Assembly (NCBI GenBank): GCA_008933995.1
Contig: WARS01000007.1
Coordinates: forward strand, 8,308,423 to 8,372,422
Reading direction: 5' to 3'
Length of the DNA: 64,000 nucleotides
Source: Datnioides undecimradiatus
Taxonomy: Eukaryota > Chordata > Actinopteri > Lobotiformes > Datnioididae
Position numbers and translations under genes: made by a program. The notes under the pieces are model-generated. The model was given only the letters and a program-made list of their open reading frames with translations, had not been told where the DNA came from and made no database searches. Below, one piece after another: positions 59,771 through 64,000 of this stretch (within the stretch, counting starts at the first letter, position 1; every line of letters begins with the position of its first letter).

Positions 59771-62711
59771 GCACTCTCCCCTCACTCACAGATGAATCAA
59801 ACGCATCTGACAGAATTAGATTTCAACTCCACCAAATGAAAAGGGTCACAACTTAGGAGTGAAGGGGAAAAGAAAATGTTCTTCCCATCACACAGACAGA
59901 GAGAAAACAAGACGGGGGTGGGGCAGGTGAGAACGACGGAAGATTATAAGGGACAAAGAACAATTAAAATGTACATATAAATCCCACAGGGACAAGTTAT
60001 CAGAGGAAACAAAGGCTCAGATGGTGGACAGTTGTTACTTTTAGAGATATTTCAAAGCTGAATCAGCACCAATTTGATCTTAACCTTTCAAATGACATCA
60101 AACATTCAATTTGTCAGACTGAGCAAGTGAGTTTCAGAGTTCTTTGCCTTAAAAAGGTCTTTCATGTATAAAACGTATTCTGTCATTTCACTGTTTGAGT
60201 TTTTACTGCCCTCCTTTTTCATTCATCGGTCAGATTAAGATTTTATGTTTTTATGAAGTCTGTAACCTGCTGCTTCCCTGATTTTGCATATTAACATGTC
60301 ATGAAGTACAAATTTAAATGGAGAGCTGCTTCTCTGTTGCACTGCTGAGAAATACAGCAGAAATGAGAGAAAAAAGATGGATGACAGAGTCGTAGTTTTT
60401 TGTGTTTGGTCTGAAGTCTGAACATCAATTCAGGATGTCTGACAGTTAATCCAAACGGATTAGACAGAAAACGCAGAACCCTACAGTGAAAAGACAAATT
60501 ATCTGAGAACATCAGAACTCAGCATTTCCTGTGGTGAATCACTGCTGACAGGTAAATAGAGGAAAGAGAAAGAAGGAGTCAGAAAACAGAGTGAATCTGA
60601 TTGTAATGAAAACATATAGATGTGACAGTGAAGAAGAGACAGATACACTGAGAAGGCCAGTTGGTGTCCTTTTAAAAAGTGTACAGACATTAAGAACCCT
60701 ACTTTCATGGCAGCACGGCAACAGGAGCAAGCAGCTCTCTAACAGTTTGGTATTTTCCTGACTTTGTAATTTGCTCATCTGTGCTGCAATGCTCTAAATG
60801 TAAATAAAGTGGTGCATTTGAACTGGCATAAAAAGTGCTCAAAGTTGAAAACTGTTGGTGAAGTAGTCATTTATAAATGGATATATTTGTTATATTTGTT
60901 TGTTATATTTGTTATATTTGATATATTTGTTAAAATAGATAGATCTGCTTTGGACTACAAAACTCTGCTATCTATCAGCTATCTTAGAGCAGCAGGACAG
61001 AAGTGCTGCGTCAGAGGGCAGTGACATTAAACACAGACCTCCACAAGGTTCATCGTCTTCAATACAACAGGTTTCTACAAAATAACATCTACACACATCT
61101 GTCTGGTTCGTTTAAACTCTGCATTCTGGTGCTTACACAAGAGACCTGGAACTAATGAGGCTCATGAACACTTAAGTCTTAACTTCCTCTCTTTCCTCAT
61201 AGCAGTCGGCGTTGAGGTAATCACATGAACAGCCTCACCAACATTTTCACTATTTCTAGCGTAATTATGTATCTTGTTCTCTCTCTTTCTTCCTCTCTCA
61301 CTTTATCTTATTTCCTTATAAGCCAATTGGAGTGTGTCTTCTCTCTTTTATTCACCGTGTTTGATGAGTGGAGAATCTGAGATACTACGGTGAAAACTGA
61401 GGCTCAAAATAATTAATGTGACCAGTATCTGCCCACAGGTCTAAACACACTATGGGCAGACACTTCTGTCTGTCTAAGTGGGTTGGAGGATTCTTAACAT
61501 GCTGTGCTGGCCCAATCAGCTGCAAAAATATTAGACTGAATCTTGCATTGATGTTATCCTTACAGTTACATCTGTGACGTTTTACATTTTGGCTGGTTCA
61601 GAGCCGTCCATTGCAGGTGCACAAAACTGCAGCCAGCAAAACTCCACTGAAGACTATCAAACTCCTGGTGTAACTTTAGTTTTGCGCAATGAACTGAAAT
61701 GAACTTGAAAAACATATTTTCACTGCATTTTGAAGGGAACTACATTTATTTTCTATTTGTCTCTACACAGATTGAGGTACGGACTCTTGCTTACACATTT
61801 ACAAGCACACTTACATCTTTCTATTTAAAACCTTTACCTTATATTTGATTTTTTTTTTTTTTTTTAGTTTTGAGTTAACTTTCCTTGATAAAGGTATTCA
61901 TAAGGAGTATAATTTTTGTTCGTCTTCATGATGGAGTCTTAACTGACCTAAATGAAGTTTGAACTTTTACTTAACATTACTTTTGCCAGGGACAATCTAA
62001 TAAGGTAAACATTAAATGAAGTCAAAGCATGACACTGCAAATCAATTTTTGTGACAGGATTTCTGCTGGGATAATCAAGCAACCAATGAGCTTATTTCTA
62101 ACCTAGTTAGCAAAAATTCCTGTCATTGAGTCAACAGTTTTATAAAACAGGAAATCAAAATGAAATGAAATTAGTTAGTAATCAAACAGTCAATCATTGG
62201 GCACTGGGACAGTGACCCAGAAATGCAGCCATGAAACCAGTCATTTACATTCATCTCCATGTATTCATCACTCACTATTTACATCTGAGCAAGCTGCCAC
62301 ACACACAGGCGCACGCACACTCATGCACGCACTTACACACGCACACACACAACCCCAAGGCCAGTGCTTTATCTTTGTGACACATTCATAAACCGCGATA
62401 CACATACACACATACATACACACTCACTGCCCATCCCCCCTTCATGTGCACATTATGTCCACTCAACCATAAGACAGGTGTGTGTGTGTGTGTGCACATG
62501 CGTGTATTGGTCCCAGCAGAGGGAATAAGAAATAAAGGCCTGCCTCTAATTGAAGCCCTCCTCTAATAAAAGCCAGGTACCTTCTGCATAAAAGGTGAAT
62601 GAAGGCACTATTAAATTACATTATACCACACCATGTTATGATACAACATACTATAGTACACAGTAACATTATACACATACACACATTTAGTACTATACCA
62701 TTTTATGCTTC

Positions 62712-62734
62712 AACATGTTATACTATAACATGTT
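62712..62734. repeat. perfect palindrome, 11-bp arms around one base
   Basis: aacatgttata, c, tataacatgtt, inside a degenerate AT/CA-rich stretch. Confidence 0.8.
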
Positions 62735-64000
62735 CCAGTGCATTGTACTATATAATACCATATCAAATCATAGATATTGCTGTTTCTGTACAAGAGTCAC
62801 CAGAAATACATTCCTGTACATTAATTGTATTTGGACAATAACTTGACTCTTCTGTCTGTAATATAATAATAACCCTATACACCAGCTGGGCCCCTCACTG
62901 TGTCAAACAGAAGAGACACAATCATCAGAAACAATCAGAGTGTTGGAGTTGCAGCTCTGACCATTTATCTCTCCATAAGTTCAATCTGTTGTGAGGAGAA
63001 ATGTGATCTGACCCAAACGACCTCCAGGCTCTGATATTAGATTAGCACGGGAGGCTAGCGTTTCAGCTAACCAAATCACAACTGGGCTAATGACACAGGG
63101 AGGTGAGGGCCAGCCTGACCTTTGACACCTGACCTCTATCTGTGCTGCTGTGGACCCTTCACAAGGGCACTACTTTCCTTCGTGCCTTCCTACAAATCAA
63201 CAAACAGGATGAGGAACCGCTGCTGAATAGAAAATAATTCTATTCAATTTTCCATTTATAGTTTGATTTTACTTGTTGTTGGCTGGAATGAATGTTGACT
63301 TATCATGCCTGCAGGGCTCTGAATCCTGAAGGAGACAAAATGCCTCCTAGCAAAGAGAAAGTGTGTGCATGTGTGTGTTTCTGTGAGGGGGTGTCCAGCA
63401 GGGACCTTTGACCTCCCAAGGGTCAACTTCATCTAGCACCATCAGACGCAGAGATGAGATATTCTCTCAATCTTCCCATTAGCGTGGAACCATATTATTG
63501 TTCCTCATGGACATATGATCAGGTCTTAATGCAGCTGCAGATATTTTTTGTTAAACTGAAAAGTAGACAGCAGTTACCAGTGTCATTATGGCCCAAAAAT
63601 GGTTGAAAGGACAAAAGAATATTACAAAACCCAATGGTTGAAACAACAACAAAAATTTTTTTTCCATGCAGCCCATGCAGCACAAAAAGGAGGAGCATAT
63701 TCCCACTTTGTGTGGCGCAACTGTTTATGTGGCTGAACTGTCAGGAAAGTCTAGAGTAATGTGGCTAATGTAATTAAAACTTATTTTGTAGTTTCCAATG
63801 TTTTCAGTGGCTTCATGGGTAAACTTACAAAATACAACAATATATACAACGTCAACCACAACATTTAAACTCCCGTTTTAATGTGCTGAGTCATTAGTGC
63901 TTATTCACCATATTTATTACTTACTTTATTTTGCTTGCGTAGATGAATTGGCAACATGTTTGTCCATCAAATGTCATGCCAGTAGAGATTCAATTAACTA

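Overview
This window looks like teleost fish nuclear DNA. It has split genes with GT-AG introns of very different sizes, several of only about 70-540 bp. It is densely dotted with CA/GT microsatellites. It carries remnants of fish interspersed repeats, including the conserved L2-type SINE 3' tail at about 22.42 kb and a common percomorph repeat fragment at about 44.24 kb. I see no prokaryotic, organellar or viral genes.

The only gene I can name is on the minus strand. It is the 3' half of wdr7 (WD repeat-containing protein 7, the Rabconnectin-3 beta subunit). Eight consecutive coding exons run from 53480 down to a TAA stop at 30123. Their phases fit without a break and they encode about the last 390 residues. 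The remaining N-terminal exons lie beyond the right edge, behind an intron of at least 10.5 kb (53481-64000). A long 3' UTR probably runs down to about 26.5 kb. Large introns hold microsatellites, possible conserved non-coding elements, two perfect hairpins and several nuclear-receptor-type sites.

Further left (8996-12489, also minus strand) I assembled by eye a candidate small gene I do not recognise. The last three exons (10469 down to a TGA at 8996) are the better supported part. Two or three upstream exons and a CpG-rich leader with an E2F-like site are weaker. If all are real the product is about 215 residues. A pure polypurine tract (about 7.2-7.8 kb) lies downstream of it, and a pure polypyrimidine tract (about 9.2-9.95 kb) lies in its last intron.

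Between this candidate gene and wdr7 lies a striking tandem duplication (14058-22073). Three copies of a 384-409 bp repeat (R) separate two apparently identical 3.4 kb units (U), in the order R-U-R-U-R. The middle R matches the right-hand R at its left end and joins U like the left-hand R. That is the pattern expected from non-allelic homologous recombination between two older flanking repeats. Each copy carries a CpG-rich, homeodomain/ONECUT-like segment, so a possible cis-regulatory element has been doubled. An assembly artefact cannot be excluded from the sequence alone.

The rest (1-8995, 12.9-14.05 kb, 22.5-26.5 kb and 53.5-64 kb) shows no convincing genes. It holds microsatellites, low-complexity tracts, decayed repeats and a few stretches that look like conserved non-coding elements.
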